Assembly: GCA_028673005.1 (NCBI GenBank)
Contig: CM054113.1
Location: 40,676,117 to 40,740,116 of the forward strand
DNA from: Tanypteryx hageni
Lineage: Eukaryota; Arthropoda; Insecta; Odonata; Petaluridae
Direction: 5' to 3'
DNA: 64,000 bases
Shown: piece by piece, positions 42,001 through 57,000 of the stretch
How positions within the stretch are numbered: position 1 is the first letter of the stretch
Layout of the letters: the number at the start of each line of letters is the position of its first letter
Notes under the pieces: model-generated
Databases searched by the model: none
What the model was told of the DNA's origin: nothing
Seen by the model: only the letters and a program-made list of their open reading frames with translations
Translations under genes and position numbers: made by a program

Positions 42001-45000
42001 TAAAATTATATTTTTGAAAGCAGGCTGTATTTGGTCCATGCCTATATACAATAAAGTTGGTCAACTAGGGTTATAAAACTTAAATAAAATTTCCCATGTT
42101 GAATGCAGGATCACAATATGATCAAATTGAGTAAATCTTCAGGTTTTTTATTATTTAGTACCCATCTTAGTCTTCTGGAAGATAATATCTGAATCAAAAA
42201 ATTAATTAGTTAACATCAGAAGTGAAAGCAAATGAAACAATACTAATGCTAAACTTGGGAAATAATTAGATAATACAAATATGAATTTGACAGGTGTATT
42301 TCCATGATTTTTCAAAATGAAAAAAATTGTCCATAAAAATCCTTTTGAGTGTTACTAGCTTTATTCAAAGCAAGATATGCAGAATATACTTATAAATTAC
42401 TATTGATGTTGATGTTATGTTAGCATTTGTATTTATTCATTTTTACAGCACCATTTTCTTTTTGCAGGACTTCCTCAGAGGGCTGGAGGGCAAGGGACAA
42501 ATTGGTTAGTGCAGGGTCTCTTTAATATTAACCACCATATTAAAGTAAGACTTTCCTCATGGTGATGTTGAAGAGCAGGGCCTTCTAAAGTATAGGCATT
42601 AGCCCTGATTCACCCTACACTGGAGATGTTCCTGCCCTTTTACTTAATTTACAATGAAAATTTAAAAAATTCTTCAGAAGGCTTTTATGAAAATGGGTTT
42701 TTAAATTCATTCAACTAAATATTATTCTTAAGGATTAATATATTATTTTTTGCCAAATAAACTAGTGGTGGCAATCATTTAGAAATTGATCTCTTCAATT
42801 ATTAATTTATTTTATTTATTTGCATGAGCAAGACTGCTTAAGAATATTATATCATAACAAATTTTTATTCTGCAATAATTTACAGTTAACAATACCTGAT
42901 AGAGTTAGATTGGAAAAATCTTTTTCAAACATTGAGCCAGAAGCTTGGAAGAATTCACAGAAGTCAGCAGTAGTTGGAGGAGGAGATGGAGAATCCAGAG
43001 TAAATGAACATGGGCTTTGTAAACAGCTTGAGGATGCTGGAGACAGGCTGGAACTAGGTGTTCCCGCATCATAATATCTGTGAAGGTAACCATTAGCATT
43101 GTAACAATGACTCAATGTAATGAACTTCAGTTTTTATTGTTAAATGACTTTAAAATCATAAACTCTTGGAGAATGAAATATAGAATCGCAAACACTTGAA
43201 AAAATATTTTATTTGTTACATTTATGAAGCCGATTGAAAAACATTTTCTAGAGTAGCAGCAAGTAAGAGAAGTTAAAAAAATATGATGTGGGAAAGTGCT
43301 TTATAAAAAAAACAACTTGATAGTCTTCACAAGTGAATTAATTAAATATTATTTAATGATAAAACTAACAAGGAAAGACTATGTACCTTGGGTAGTCGAT
43401 TTCAACGAAACATTTTGGGTGGTAGAATACTTAAAATAAGAAGACCCATGTATCAGCTTTTAATTGAATGGGCCTTAGTTTCGGCAGAATCTTTTTTTCT
43501 TTTCGCAGGATTAACTGTGGCTAGATAAAATGCAATAATAGGCCAACAATGTTGAGTAGGTGGGTTGGCTGGGTGGTTACCATATTGGCATCTGAATATT
43601 TTGTCCCGTGTTCAAATCTCATGTCATACCTAATTTTTTCGTTTTAATCCACTTTATTATTATTATTAATTTATTGTATTATTATTTATTTATTTATTAT
43701 ATTATTATTTATATACTTCATTAAAATCGATGCACAAGAGCATATTGGTAAATATTTTGATGTGAATTGTAAATCTAACGCTACAGGAATGAGGATCGCA
43801 GCTGTTGAAATGCAAAAAACAAGTATCACAGTGGAGTAAAGATAATGTGAAAGGAGGAATGTGCTTGGAGAAACATAACATGATTAAAAACTGTACATAC
43901 GACAGATTTTGCAAAGCAAGGAAAAGTAAGGACCAAGTTACATCCAGTGGGCGTTAGCTGCAGCCCATCAACAGACATTGCTGGGGTTCACCTTCACTGC
44001 ATCTCAAGCGTGGCTAATAAAATTCAATAAAGAATTCCAAATTCGACAGCGAAAAGTTACAAACTAAAGTTTTTCAAAAAGATGAAAGGTCTTTGGAAGA
44101 AACTTTAAAAGCTGCCAAGGTTTTCCGAAAACAAACATTGCGCATAATACCCAACTATGACCTAGACTGCATCATTAATACCAACCAAACTGGATGTTAG
44201 TACAGAAGTTGTAGTTATGTGCTCCAAATCTGGTAAAATGATGACAGAATTGATTAAATTTTTTTAAGAGAGTTGTGAAGCCTTATGAATGCTTTTCTTG
44301 CTTTTTACAACAGTTATCATCCAAAAACGTGTACACACACTTCCCCTTCAAGTGATGAATAGCACCAATTTAACAGTTATTTTCTTTCGGACGTCAATTC
44401 ACATTGAAATATAGGTATGCCAAAAACATAAGAAATGGATGGATTTTGGCCACCCTCGGAGGGGAAGTTCCCTCAGTCATCTTGACTTCCTCCACTCCAC
44501 TACTAGACCATCCTTCTCCTCCTTAGGTTGTCAGTTCTCATTATTTACAGTTGCTGCCTAGATGAAGTTTTGCGAATAATTGGCAACAGTGTAGTTAGAA
44601 AAGGACCGAGAAAGCGATAGCCCATGCAGTAAGGAAGGGCAAGAGGGGAGGGTTCCAAGTGGAGTGAGGGATTAGGCCACACCCTCTGTACACCCAAAAT
44701 GTTCTTTTGATCGCAGTAGACCTATAGCTACCAATATGCTCTTGTGCATTGATTTTAATGAAGTAAATAAATAATAACATAATAAATAAATAATAATACA
44801 ATAAATAAAAAATAATAAAGTGGATTAAAACGAAAAAAAAAAATAGGTATGACGTGAGATTTGAACACGGGACAAAATATTCAGATGCCAATATGGTAAC
44901 CACCCAGCCAACTCACCTACTCAACATTAATGGCCTATTATTGCATTTTATCTAGCCACAGTTAATCCTGCGAAAAGAAAAAAAGATTCTGCCGAAACTA

Positions 45001-48000
45001 AGGCCCATTCAATCAAAAGCTGATACATGGGTCTTCTTATTTTAAGTATTCTACCACCCAAAAATGTTTCGTCAAAATCGATGATCCAAGGTACGTAGTC
45101 TCCCCTTGTTAGCTTAATGTAATCCTGGATATGTGATTCATAAATCCACCAATAAAATGAACCTTAAGCGAAGTTTTTTTAATTATTAATTCAATCAGAA
45201 CCGGATTTGAAATCGACTACCCAAGGTACATAGTCTTTCCTTGTTAGTTTTATCATTAAATAATATTTAATTAATTCACTTGTGAAGACTATCAAATTGT
45301 TTTTTTATAAAGCACTTTCCCACATCATATTTTTTTAACTTCTCTTACTTGTTGCCACCCAGCCAACCCACCTGCTCAACATTGTTGGCCTATTATTGCA
45401 TTTTATCCAGCCACAGTTAATCTTGTGAAAAGAAAAAAAAGATTCTGCCGAAACTAAGGCCCATTCAATCAAAAGCCGATACACAGGTCTTCTTATTTTA
45501 AGTATTCTACCACCCAAAAATGTTTCGTCAAAATCGGTGATCCAAGGTACGTAGTCTCCCCTTGTAAGTCAAAATCATCCATTAAATAGTCATAATTAAC
45601 ATGAAAAATGTATAATCTATTTAGATGTTATTCAAGAATTAACACACCAATAGTCTGTGACCTGGGTATTTTTTCCAAATGAGATACAATCAATTTTTGG
45701 TGATTTTTTTTGGAAAATAAGTGCACCTTATTAACTGGCAAAACAGTAGCTATCAATGGGATAACCAATGGCACTATCATCTACGAAAGTCTGCTCATGA
45801 TAAGTTACTATGTATTCTCTTTAACACCCAAAGCATTGAAAAATATCCCATTACATACCTATAATTGTGGTCACTGAACTCAAAGTTGAATTCTACTGGT
45901 TCAAAAGAAGAAGATGGTGGCTCATCCATCATGGGCTCTAAGAATGGTTCAGATAGTGAAGTATGGTTTGAATGGCTACTGCTTGCAGATTCTGGTTGAG
46001 GACTAGGCTCATGGCTCATCATCTCTTCACTTTCATTCTAATTTTGTGCAAAGGAAATTGATTGTTAAGCTAATTTATTTCTCCAAGGTAATTTATAACT
46101 CCAAATATTTTCAGTCATTTTGCAATTGAAAAATTACTACTCTGCATACATTTTACATTAGAAAAACATCAATGCAGTATTGATTCAATAAAATACAGGT
46201 AGCCCTCGATTTACGCTGGGGATGCATTTCTGGACAAATCGGCGTAAATTGAAACGATTTTATAATGTAAATCAACGGGAAGTCAATGACATGCGTTCCC
46301 TTCACCCAAACATTGATGAGTAATATAATGGCATTGCATTTAAAGTTTTGAAATAACGTAAATATAATAAAGGGAATTCAAAAAATATATTTTGTACACT
46401 TACAACTGGCAATGGCATAATGAAGCAGCATTAGTTCTCTGAGTAAGTCCCTGGTTGAGGATCTTCACATTTTTTAAAGAAAGCATGTGGTGTGGACTGT
46501 CGTGATTTCTTCTTTCTTTCTTTCAAAATTTCATGATAAGGCCTCATGGATGCTATAACGCTCCTCTTTGCTGTAGCACTCTGCTCCCAGTCATGGTCAA
46601 TCTCGCAGAGCTCATCAGTGAGTTTATCTATGTCTGAGAGGATGTGCTGGAGATCGCTTGTCTCCATTTCATGTAGAGGAAGTTCTTCTTCCTCTCTTTC
46701 CTCCTCTTCCTTTTGGCCCAGTTGTGTGGCCAATTCTTCTAAGTCTTCATTGGAAAGAGGCTGCCCATGGCTTTCCAAAAGTTCGTTACATCTTCATCTG
46801 TCACTTCATCCAAGCCCACTTCTTGTGCTAGTCTTCTTACGTCATCTATGACGTTCTCCACTGGTTGGAATCCTGCGAAGGAAACAAATTCTGGCGGAAG
46901 TTTGCCCCACATTCCATTCAAACAATTCACTGATACTTCCTCTCAGGCTGCGTTGATGTTATTAATGCCCCTAAAAATGTCAAATGTGCGCTAATAGTCC
47001 TTTATGGTTTTGTCTGAACTTTCCAAAACTCTCATCATTTCTTTGAAGGTGTTTTGGAGATAATAGGCTTTAAAGGTTGCTATTACACCTTGGTCCATTG
47101 GTTGCAAAACTGACGTGGTGTTAGGAGGCAGGAAAATGACTTTGACATCCAGAGGTGTTCTGACTTCTGCTATGTTTGTCGGATGGCCAGGGGCATTGTC
47201 CAAGAGAAGAAGGGCTTTGGTTGGCAAGTCATTCTCATGACAAAAACGGAGCACAGTTGGGCAAAAATAGTTGAGGTACCAATCCAAGAAGACTTCTTGT
47301 GTCACCCAAGCCTTTTTATTTGACTTCCAGTAGACTGGCAACATGGCTTTGTTGAGACTTTTGAAAGTGTGAGGCGTCTCCGAATGGTACACCGACATTG
47401 GCCTTAATTTTAAAGTGCCAGAGACATTGGCACCCAGCAAAAGCATTAGCCTGTCTTTTGCAGCCTTAAAACCTGACGCAGACTTCTTTTCACAGGCGAT
47501 GAAAGTTCATGAAGGCAGTTTCTTCCAATACAGGCCTGTCTCATCAACATTAAAAATGAGATCAGGAGGATAATCATCCTCCCCCACAATGCCCTGAAAC
47601 TCTGCAGGATATGCTGCAGCTGCCACTGCATTTGCTGCTTTGCCACTTATCTTCACACTGTGGCACTTAGTGCGAGATTTGAATTGCTTCCTAAGAATGT
47701 CTCTTTACTATCCTCTTTTATCTTAAGTTCCTCAAAAATTGACTTCGCCTTATCTGTGATAGCAATTTGAGTCAAGGAAATGTTTTTTGATTCATGTCAT
47801 CCACCCATAGCAACAGTAATTTCTCCATTTTTTCTACAAGTTTACTTCTGCTATAACTCACTTGTGTTGCACTTATTCTCGTAGCCTATTGCATTCCCTG
47901 TTTTATTTTATCTGAATTTTTCATTATGGTAGCCACAGTAGAAGGAGGCAAATTCATACTTTTACACACAATAGGACGGGTATCATCACCTTTTATTCTA

Positions 48001-51000
48001 CGAATTACGTCCATCTTATCTTCTAACGTAATGGACCTACATAACTTTTTAGCAACACATTCACTTCCACTTGTTTTCACTGCACTTCTCTTACCAGACA
48101 TAGTGGCTCTTATTTTATTAATTTAATCCACAATTTATAAATATAATAACACAGTTGCTACTGCACAATAATGGTCAAACAACAACACAAACACGCATAA
48201 GAGCAAACTCGCATATGTAAAAGTTTACATTTTACAAGCAGCTTTTACTGATTAATCGATCTCATTAGAGCAAATTCGCAAAGATGACTGTATTTGTAAT
48301 TTTTATTCAAAATCAGCAATGTAAGAATTATGATTTAGCATAAGAAGCAGTACGAGAAAATTGTAAAACGTTTTAAATAATAGTAAATATATTTTTTCAC
48401 TTTTTGACCTCCTGGTTTCAAAATCGACGTTATTCTGAATCGGCGCAAGTCGAGGGCAACCTGTAGATAAAAATGTTTTACAGTGTAATGTGCCTGTTAT
48501 CCAAAAATTATTTTCATTACCTTGATTCTTTCAGGTATAGCAGCAATAATCTGTTCAGCTAAAGCCAGAACCCTCACATCTTGTTCCCCTGAAGATATAA
48601 GCAGTAACAGAAGTGAATAAAATATAATAAATGTTAAAACAATCTCAATGATGGTACAAAACATTGTGCTCATGATCCTTTAAAATACCAACAATTTTAA
48701 TCAATCAACAAGAGTTAGAGTAAAACTGTTTTCAGTTAAAATTTTTTGCTAAAGAAATCATTCTATAACTACAATTAATTCATAAAAAATACTATAATAA
48801 AAACTTCCAAAATAAAATTAAAACTTGTTAGACATTAAAATTAAATAATGTATCCAACAATTAACATGATTCTTAGATTTTTAACATTAAAGTAAAAGTA
48901 TCATAGAAGAAGTGAAGAACAATATGTTTGGGTAACAATACTTCAAACTGAGGTTTCTATTCTTTTCCATAAAGGCAACTAGAAAAAAAAGGAAATTCAT
49001 CGGATTGTAAGAGCTACTAATTAGTAAAGAATAAATCATTGTAAACTATCTTCATGCTATAAAATAAAAATAATTTTAGGGGCACTTCAATTGATTAGAC
49101 ACAAAAATAGTAAAAGTTGGATTACTTCATATTTACCATGCAGGTTATTTTTAGTTGGAAATCAGTCCATCTATGTATCCAATTTCTCAAATACTGATGT
49201 TCATTTGAGGTTACAGAAATAATTTTCAGTCAGAGCAAGAAATGAAATTGATGAAAGGAATAATAAATAATTAAAATATATGCACAGATTGTTTAGTTAG
49301 ATTTTAAATACAGTAAAACCTCTCAAATCCAGAATCCATGGAACAAGGAAGTTGCTGCTTTTCAGATTTTTCCTTATTTCAGAAGTTTAAAAAGACCAAA
49401 TAGGTTAGCTTTAGAAAGATTAGAATGATTTATTATGTAAAAAATAAAAGTGTTAAAATTGAATAATACTGAATAAGGAAATGTAAATTACAAAATAAGA
49501 AATAAAAGTATATTTATCATTTTCTGCATCAATCAAATTCTCATCTTCTTTTCCTTTCCTAAATTGACAAATGTAGGGCAGAATAATACAGCAGCATTAC
49601 ATATGTTGATATGAGGGTGATGTGATGGGTTGGTTGTCTGCATTGGTGGAGTTGAAAGGCAGATAAATATTTTTGGTTGCAACCTGAAGACATGGTTTCG
49701 GGCAGTGTACTTAATATAGCTGGTTTTCACGACAAATCAATTTATAGAATGCCCCATTTGTGAGGTTATACTGTATTTTGGACTACAAATGCATTAGTTA
49801 TTAATGCTGCAAAATTTCATATAACATTGCTTACTTAAAATTTCACTAAATAAGCTATATTAACAATTAAAATTTTTTAAATTAAATTTTTTGGAAATTA
49901 TTTAGGTTTCCATTTCTTGATGCATTTGCAAAACAATACTGGGGATCAAATGCTTTCAGTGAAATGACATAAATGTAAAGAAGTTAACTGAACCTTATCT
50001 TCAACTTTCAATTATGATAATATGATAGATGAATCAATAATGTTTTAATGGAAACAGCAATGCATTACTTTTAATTACTGCATTATATTTATGAGGTATT
50101 TCATTCAATAATTAATGACAAAGTTTTTTTTTTCAAATAAGATGGCCAGAAGTTTGGGCGGTGTTATAATTTCATCTATTCACAACTTACACGTTTTATT
50201 GCTATGATCACTGCATCTTGTTTCAATATATCTCTTTAATGTATGAGATGTGACATAAAAGAAAGGAAAAATTATTATAACTCCGCATCTACAAATTACT
50301 TCCTGCATTACTGGGGTCACAATTGAACACAACTCTACAGTATGTTACCAACTCACACTGAAAAAATCTTTACCTCTCGAGTTCAATAGTCATATTTTAA
50401 TCTTTTGTTCAGAACTTTTCAGTTAAACCATTTGGTAAAATGACCTATTTTCCGTCATGGGTATTCATCATTCTGATTCAGTAAATATAAATATAATTTA
50501 AATAATTCATTAAGTTCTGTTTCATATGTCCATCTTAGTGCATATCTATTGATATTTTTGCATAGCTATGTGAATACAAAGCAACCACCATGTTGTCACT
50601 GCATTTATAATTTTTTCAATGAAAATGCTCCTGTTCTTTTCGATATACAAACCTCACTTTCGCAGTCCATGCAGAAAATGTACCCAAACTTATCATAAAA
50701 ATGAAGTATACGATAAAAGAATATGCAAAAGATTGTTTCAAAATCTAATTACTATAAAGGTAATCTACTAAGGTAAGGAAAATAGAAATAGGAGTTAAAA
50801 TATATTTGTATCTATGAAAACATTTGAGGTGACCATTATTATCAGTTTATTTTCAAATTTATTCTCTTTCTATTATATCACTCAGGTATTTGCTTAGAGA
50901 AACAGCAAATTATCATGTGATGTGAATCGAATCCATGAAGATTATAAAAGAATTTTTGATTCAGTATCACATTGCAAATGAATATAATAAATTTTTTACA

Positions 51001-54000
51001 AAAGAAATTGTTATAGACATGACCTTATGTTGACCAGTTTTACATTCCATGACAAAATCTGTAACTTTACATACAAACATGTCCAAAATGGATTATTTGA
51101 CTAAATATGAAACTTTCAAAGGGATATTATATTTTCTTAATTCAATAAAAAATCTGCATGTTCTAAAACAGAGGTTGGCAACCTATGGCACATGGGCCAC
51201 ATGCAGCACCCCGATGGGCTTTATTTGGCCTGTGAAGCTGTGTTGAAAAAGTGATCGAGAAAATTTCATATGAGCAATTTCATATTTTTTAATTAAAATG
51301 ACGGTCTCAGAACATTTTCTACTGAAGTTTAAACTCTAGTAAACTTCGTAGACTTAATTTTCACTTATATGAGACCAAAGAAACTAGATAACTACTAATT
51401 TATTCACTTATCCAGCCCCCTTGACTTTCAATTGTTTAAAGTATTCACAACTGAATGTGTGACCTGCCAAGCAGCAAAGATTTCTGACTGCTGTTTTAAG
51501 AGAAAGAATGTGATCATCTTTTCTTTTTGTTTAGTATAATTAGAATCTAATAAGTTATTAATTTTTAGTAATACACTGTAGACCCGATATAATGCGGACG
51601 TTGGGGTCCAAGATATTAGACTGTGTTATATGTGAATCCGCATTATATCGCATTTACCCATTTATAATTACATGCAGTGACAGCCGACGTCATAAACCTA
51701 CCAGTTAGAAATGACATTGCGGTAACCATTATCCATGCATAAACGGGCAAAAAAAAGAGAGAAAAGAATACAGCAGTTAAAAATATTTTGTTTTAAAAAT
51801 TTGAAATAAATATTTTATTTTTTATTGTGTTCCACTTTGAAGAACAAACATTTACTGATTAACAACATCCATGATTACAAGTTCAAAACCAACACACTTT
51901 TATCGTCAATAAAGAGCACATGTTACGGAAAGGCAACTAAAGTTTGCAATCGGCCGTGGCTGTTCTTCCAACTACATTGATTTCTTTAACGAATGAATCT
52001 AGGGTCAACTGCGTTACGCTTTCCTTTTTCTTCTTTTTTATGATTTCTATAATCGATTTCAAATGAAGAATATGTATGTAATGGGATGATGGGTGGTGTA
52101 AATATGTGACGCAATGCTAGACTTGTCTATTCTGTTATATCTGTAATGCGCTAATACGAGATAATTTAGGATAATATGCGATCATTTAGGATAGACTCTA
52201 TGTCTATAACCAAAGACGTCTGTGGAGAATTTGATTGAAAACTATGTAATTACAAAAGAAAAAAGATGGGGTCCAACCATTGCCCGCGTTATATCGGGTC
52301 TACAGTGTACTTCAAATGAAGTAAAAGATAATATGGTCACCTAAATCCTTCCATAATCATGGTATATGTTGATTAATAGATTGTCCCGTCCTTAGATTTC
52401 AACAGGCAAACACAGAAATGCTAAGAGGATGAGAAAAAATCTTTATCGCCATGAACTCTATAAAAGCAGAGAGAAAATGAGAGAGTAAAAGTGAATGAGG
52501 TGCATACTGACCTACTAAACTCTGTTTGGCTTCCGATGACTCCTCATCGGATACCGCCTCAACATCAATGATCGGACTCTCACTCCTTGGACCAGTCACC
52601 ACTTCACCTGAGCCAACGAGTTGGTCGTGGGCATCAGTTGCAGGACGGAATGGTATGGTTTTTGGTGTTCAAGGTGAAGTGGTGCAAGGAAGAAACGGAT
52701 TCAGGGAATGAAGTAATCTGATGACCACAGAACATTACGCACTTCTTACACAAGGTTAACTGTGAGTAAAATCCTGGGTTCGTACATATAATGACCTTCT
52801 TGTTGGCTCCAAGGACACATCCGTTTCTTAATTTTGCTGAAATTTGTTGATTTAACTTCTTTGGTTTTGTTTATAAAAATGTTTACTGCTCTCAAGAAAC
52901 TGACAAACATGCAAGCTAATAATAAACTCCTGCTTTCTGCATATATCAAAGTTCTTTTTTTTTTCAAAACTGTATCTTGCAATGCATGAATGCTCAAAGT
53001 AAAAGAAAAATGTCTAAATCTACACCAAACAATGACAAATCACAAAAAAACTATAGTTGCATTGTTAATGGATGATCTGCCTCACGCTAATCAATTTGTG
53101 TATTTTAAAAAAGATCAGCCAAATCCTTATGACCAAATAACTTGTTTCAATATTAATTATTTCATCTCTGAAATACAATACAGTCTTCAAAAATGCATAA
53201 AAACCATGACAAATGTTCCAAATTTAGTGAAAGCAAGGCTTTGTAGGTGCAATGGTGAAAGTTGAAAACTACTTATTTTATTTTAATAAAATGCAAAATA
53301 TAAGCACTGGTCAGATGATCAAAATGTTGCTAAAAACAAAAGAAATGTCGAGAAATGAATTTTTTCGATTCATTTATTTACTCAAAATTTAAAATTTTTA
53401 TGAAGCATGATGCATCAATCATCTATTTCTATGTATCACAAATTTCTGTTTTGAATATGCCAAGGTGTAGAACGCAAGCATAGCGATGCAAAATAGCAGC
53501 CAGCAGTAATTTATGGAGCCAAATTATGTACTAGCTAATTACCCTTTTTTGATGAGTTTTTTACCGTTTTACCGATGACATGTGCCAAAAATTGAGACAA
53601 TTTTTTACCAAGAATAAGAAATATTAACCTCATGTTCAATTTTCACATGCTTTTCGATCATCAATGAAAATTGTAATGTAATAATAACGTTTAGTGAAGG
53701 ACTTACCTGTTTTCAACTTTCACCACATTCAACATCAACAACTGATTGCTTTCTACTAATATGTGTAGAGGAAAGTGAATAGATGAAAATAAGAATATGG
53801 AGAATAGCCAGGCAAATGAACATGAATAGTTTGATTATACTGATCAAGTCCGAGAGAAAGTATTGTATTTTTGAAATTAAAAGTTCATTTTTTAAATTTA
53901 CAACTCACAGAGTGCAAAATCCATTCTGCGCACTGGCGACATCCGAGACAAGTCCTGACCTTCGGAACTTATGCTGTCATTAGTGCTACTGTCAACAATG

Positions 54001-57000
54001 TTGACCGGGGAGTTCAGAGGAAGAGACATGCTTCTGTCAAACCTGTTTTATCAGAAAGTATAGTTAAAACCACAATAGCATCATCAAAATGTTAACATTT
54101 ATAAAGTTTCAATTTTGGCACCCCCAATTTTAGGTTAATCATTACCATATTACTAAAAGATGATCATGAAGAGTGTTGTGTTGTTGACATATATTTGATA
54201 AATTTATCTAAACTAAGATTAGTATATATGCTGACAGTTTGTTGAAATATTTGAAGGTATTTTATGTAAATCCTGAATATAGTTTTCAGAGATGTGATTT
54301 CTCCAAAAATATAACCTTATTTATAAATTTTGGAAAATTTTCAACCAAATAATATTAGAACCAGCAATGGAAAACATAAAAACCCCTATTTAGACACAAA
54401 TAATTTGCAGTTTGTCAGTCTCCAAATACATATGAGAATCATTTAGTATTTAAAATCCATATTTGCAAAATATTAGAACGATATGTAGAAAGCTAATTTA
54501 GTGTAGCATATATTAGCTCATTTAAAACTCTGTATTTTGTTTCAGTATCTATATTTTTAAGTCAATGATTTAAATATAAATGCCTCATAATAGCAAAAAA
54601 TTGATGGATAGCACTTATATGAAAACAATTATTTCATACAGTTTACAGAAACTTACCTAGATAGTTTTGGTGTCTCCCTTCCATTCCGCCCTCTAAATTT
54701 CAGCACTCCAAAATTATTGCTGCCATTTTCTCCCATGTTCATTTGACCCGAGGTTGAAGAGGAGAGGGATGACGTGCCGAGATGAATACCGCTGTCTACT
54801 GAGGGTCGTTTGGCGAGCCTGTGGGGCCGAGAACTCCCGATTCCTGCCCCGGTGCTGCCTGTGCTTCCCTCACCAGCAGAACTTGTAGAACCAGTGGGAC
54901 TAGGCAAAGAGCTGCAAGGACCCCCACCCCCACTTGCATCAGGAGGAATGTTGACATGAAGCTTCATGCTAAGCATCTTATACTTCTGCGATTCACTCCT
55001 GTAGAGAATGTTTATTAAAATTGGCATTTTTGCAGGAATTCTACAGGCAATGTATGCTTCTATCCATGACAATGTTGATGACAGAAAAAGGAATCTATGA
55101 AGCTTTTAGAGATTATTCTAATACAGTAAAAGAAATAAACTCCAAACTTTTTCTTAATGGTCACATTGTTTGCTATTTTAGGTGTATGCTTTCTTTCAGT
55201 GTCCAATTTACATGATTGATATTTGTCTGAATCTTGTTTAAGTTTATCTAAATAGTAATAAAATTAATGGGCAGCATAATATTTGAATTTGAAGGAAAGA
55301 GTATTACAGGAGAATATGAAAGGGTTTTTAAGGTATGGACCAAGAAACTACCATATAGAAAGCTGATCTTATATGCTGATGGTTCTACTCAATGATTCTG
55401 TTATAGTGGGTAAAATCATAAGAGATTTTTATCACAAAGTTATTTTATTGATGGCTAAATTGAAATTAATTTATATGAAAATTTAACAAAAATTTATGAG
55501 CAGACTTGAGATCTTACCTAGTGACTGCACCAGGACGGAGGAACACTCCATCAGAGGTGGGCTGTTGAGGCTGATCCTCCGACATAAGAGTGGGTGTGTA
55601 TGATGGACTAGGTAATGGGCTAGGGGTAGGAGTTGGCGTTGGAGGTGGCATTTGTTGCTGATGTATCACCTCCAACCTATCCATTTCCTCAGCTAGAACA
55701 AAGTGATTGTTGGAGCGTGCGCACTCAGCTGCTGTCTGACTAATGTTGTTTCGCACATTAAGTGCAGTATGGTTCCATTGGTAGAGCACTAAAGCTGTTT
55801 CTCGATGACCCCGTGCACAAGCCCACATCTGAGAAATGGAAGGGAAATGGAGTAAATAGATTACATAATAGGTTATGAACAGGAATAAATGGCAGTAAAT
55901 AAATAAATACAAAGGATAAAAAATCAATTACAGAGATTAGAATATTAACATGATGGCATGCTGCAACTTGTTAACAGACTGGACTTGGAAACTATTATAT
56001 GCATATTTAAACTAAATTCCAGTTTTTAACTAGAGATTTGAAAAATGAAGATTTGTTTGCTTTTTAATAGTTTGTCACACTATAAACAATTTTTAAGTGA
56101 AACGATGAACACATGATGTATCTTACAGGTACAACAAAGACTATAATTGTAAGTTGGAAGAGAACATTCCTCTTTATCACTACTAAAATCAGAGTAAAGA
56201 ACAATCAGATAATGACTTATAATGCCATCGTTGATGTAGCAAGCATAAAAAATTTCTCTATTTGATATCAGTCATTATTAAAAGAAAACTTTTGATAGAT
56301 ATTTAACATGCTATTGTAATTAAAAGTACTTAAGCTGTTCTTAAAAGTCATTAGCATCTATTAAATTGAACAGTTCAATAATATAACCACTAAGACTCAA
56401 GTAATTTGCATACCATTATACTTATGATAAACATGGCTAGCATGAGAGCACATGTTAATAAAGTTATGGTTATCAATAGGTTAAATAACTTAAATTTCAC
56501 ACACATGACTGATAAACAAATTCACTGATGGGCCAAGGAGAAGGAAATAGATTACCATTCAACTTTAACCCCTAACCTCAGAATAAATGTCACCTCTGCT
56601 CAGCCCAAATGTCTTCAAAAACAATATTTTAGATTATGAATTGCAAGTATAAATTTCAAAAGCAATGTAAAAATATACATGCATGGGTTTTTCTCGTGTC
56701 AAATATGGCATCAACCACAAAGCCAAGGGAACAATAGAGAAATTTTTGAAGGGGAAAATAATTATGAATGATAACTAAGTCTTAGAATATTTACCAAAGG
56801 AGTAAAGCCTTCATCATCTTGACTAAGAGCATCCACTTCTGTTTCAAGCAATAGAGATGAGTTTTCTGCTCTCCATTGAAGCATCGCACATACTAATCTA
56901 CAATGTCAAAATTATATCCACCTTTAATTAAATCTCATTTCATTAATATCATTCTGATATAGCTATAAAAATAGCTTAGTCAATATAAAAATAAGTATTT

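Noticed and set aside
42820..43074. 84-codon plus-strand open frame
   Set aside because: Shadow of the CAMTA Ser/Pro exon on the minus strand.
43670..43730. TTATTATT runs as a satellite or origin
   Set aside because: Simple A/T-rich sequence inside a transposon arm, mirrored in the other arm.
46546..46994. Plus-strand Ser-rich open frames
   Set aside because: Antisense shadows of the Tigger transposase.
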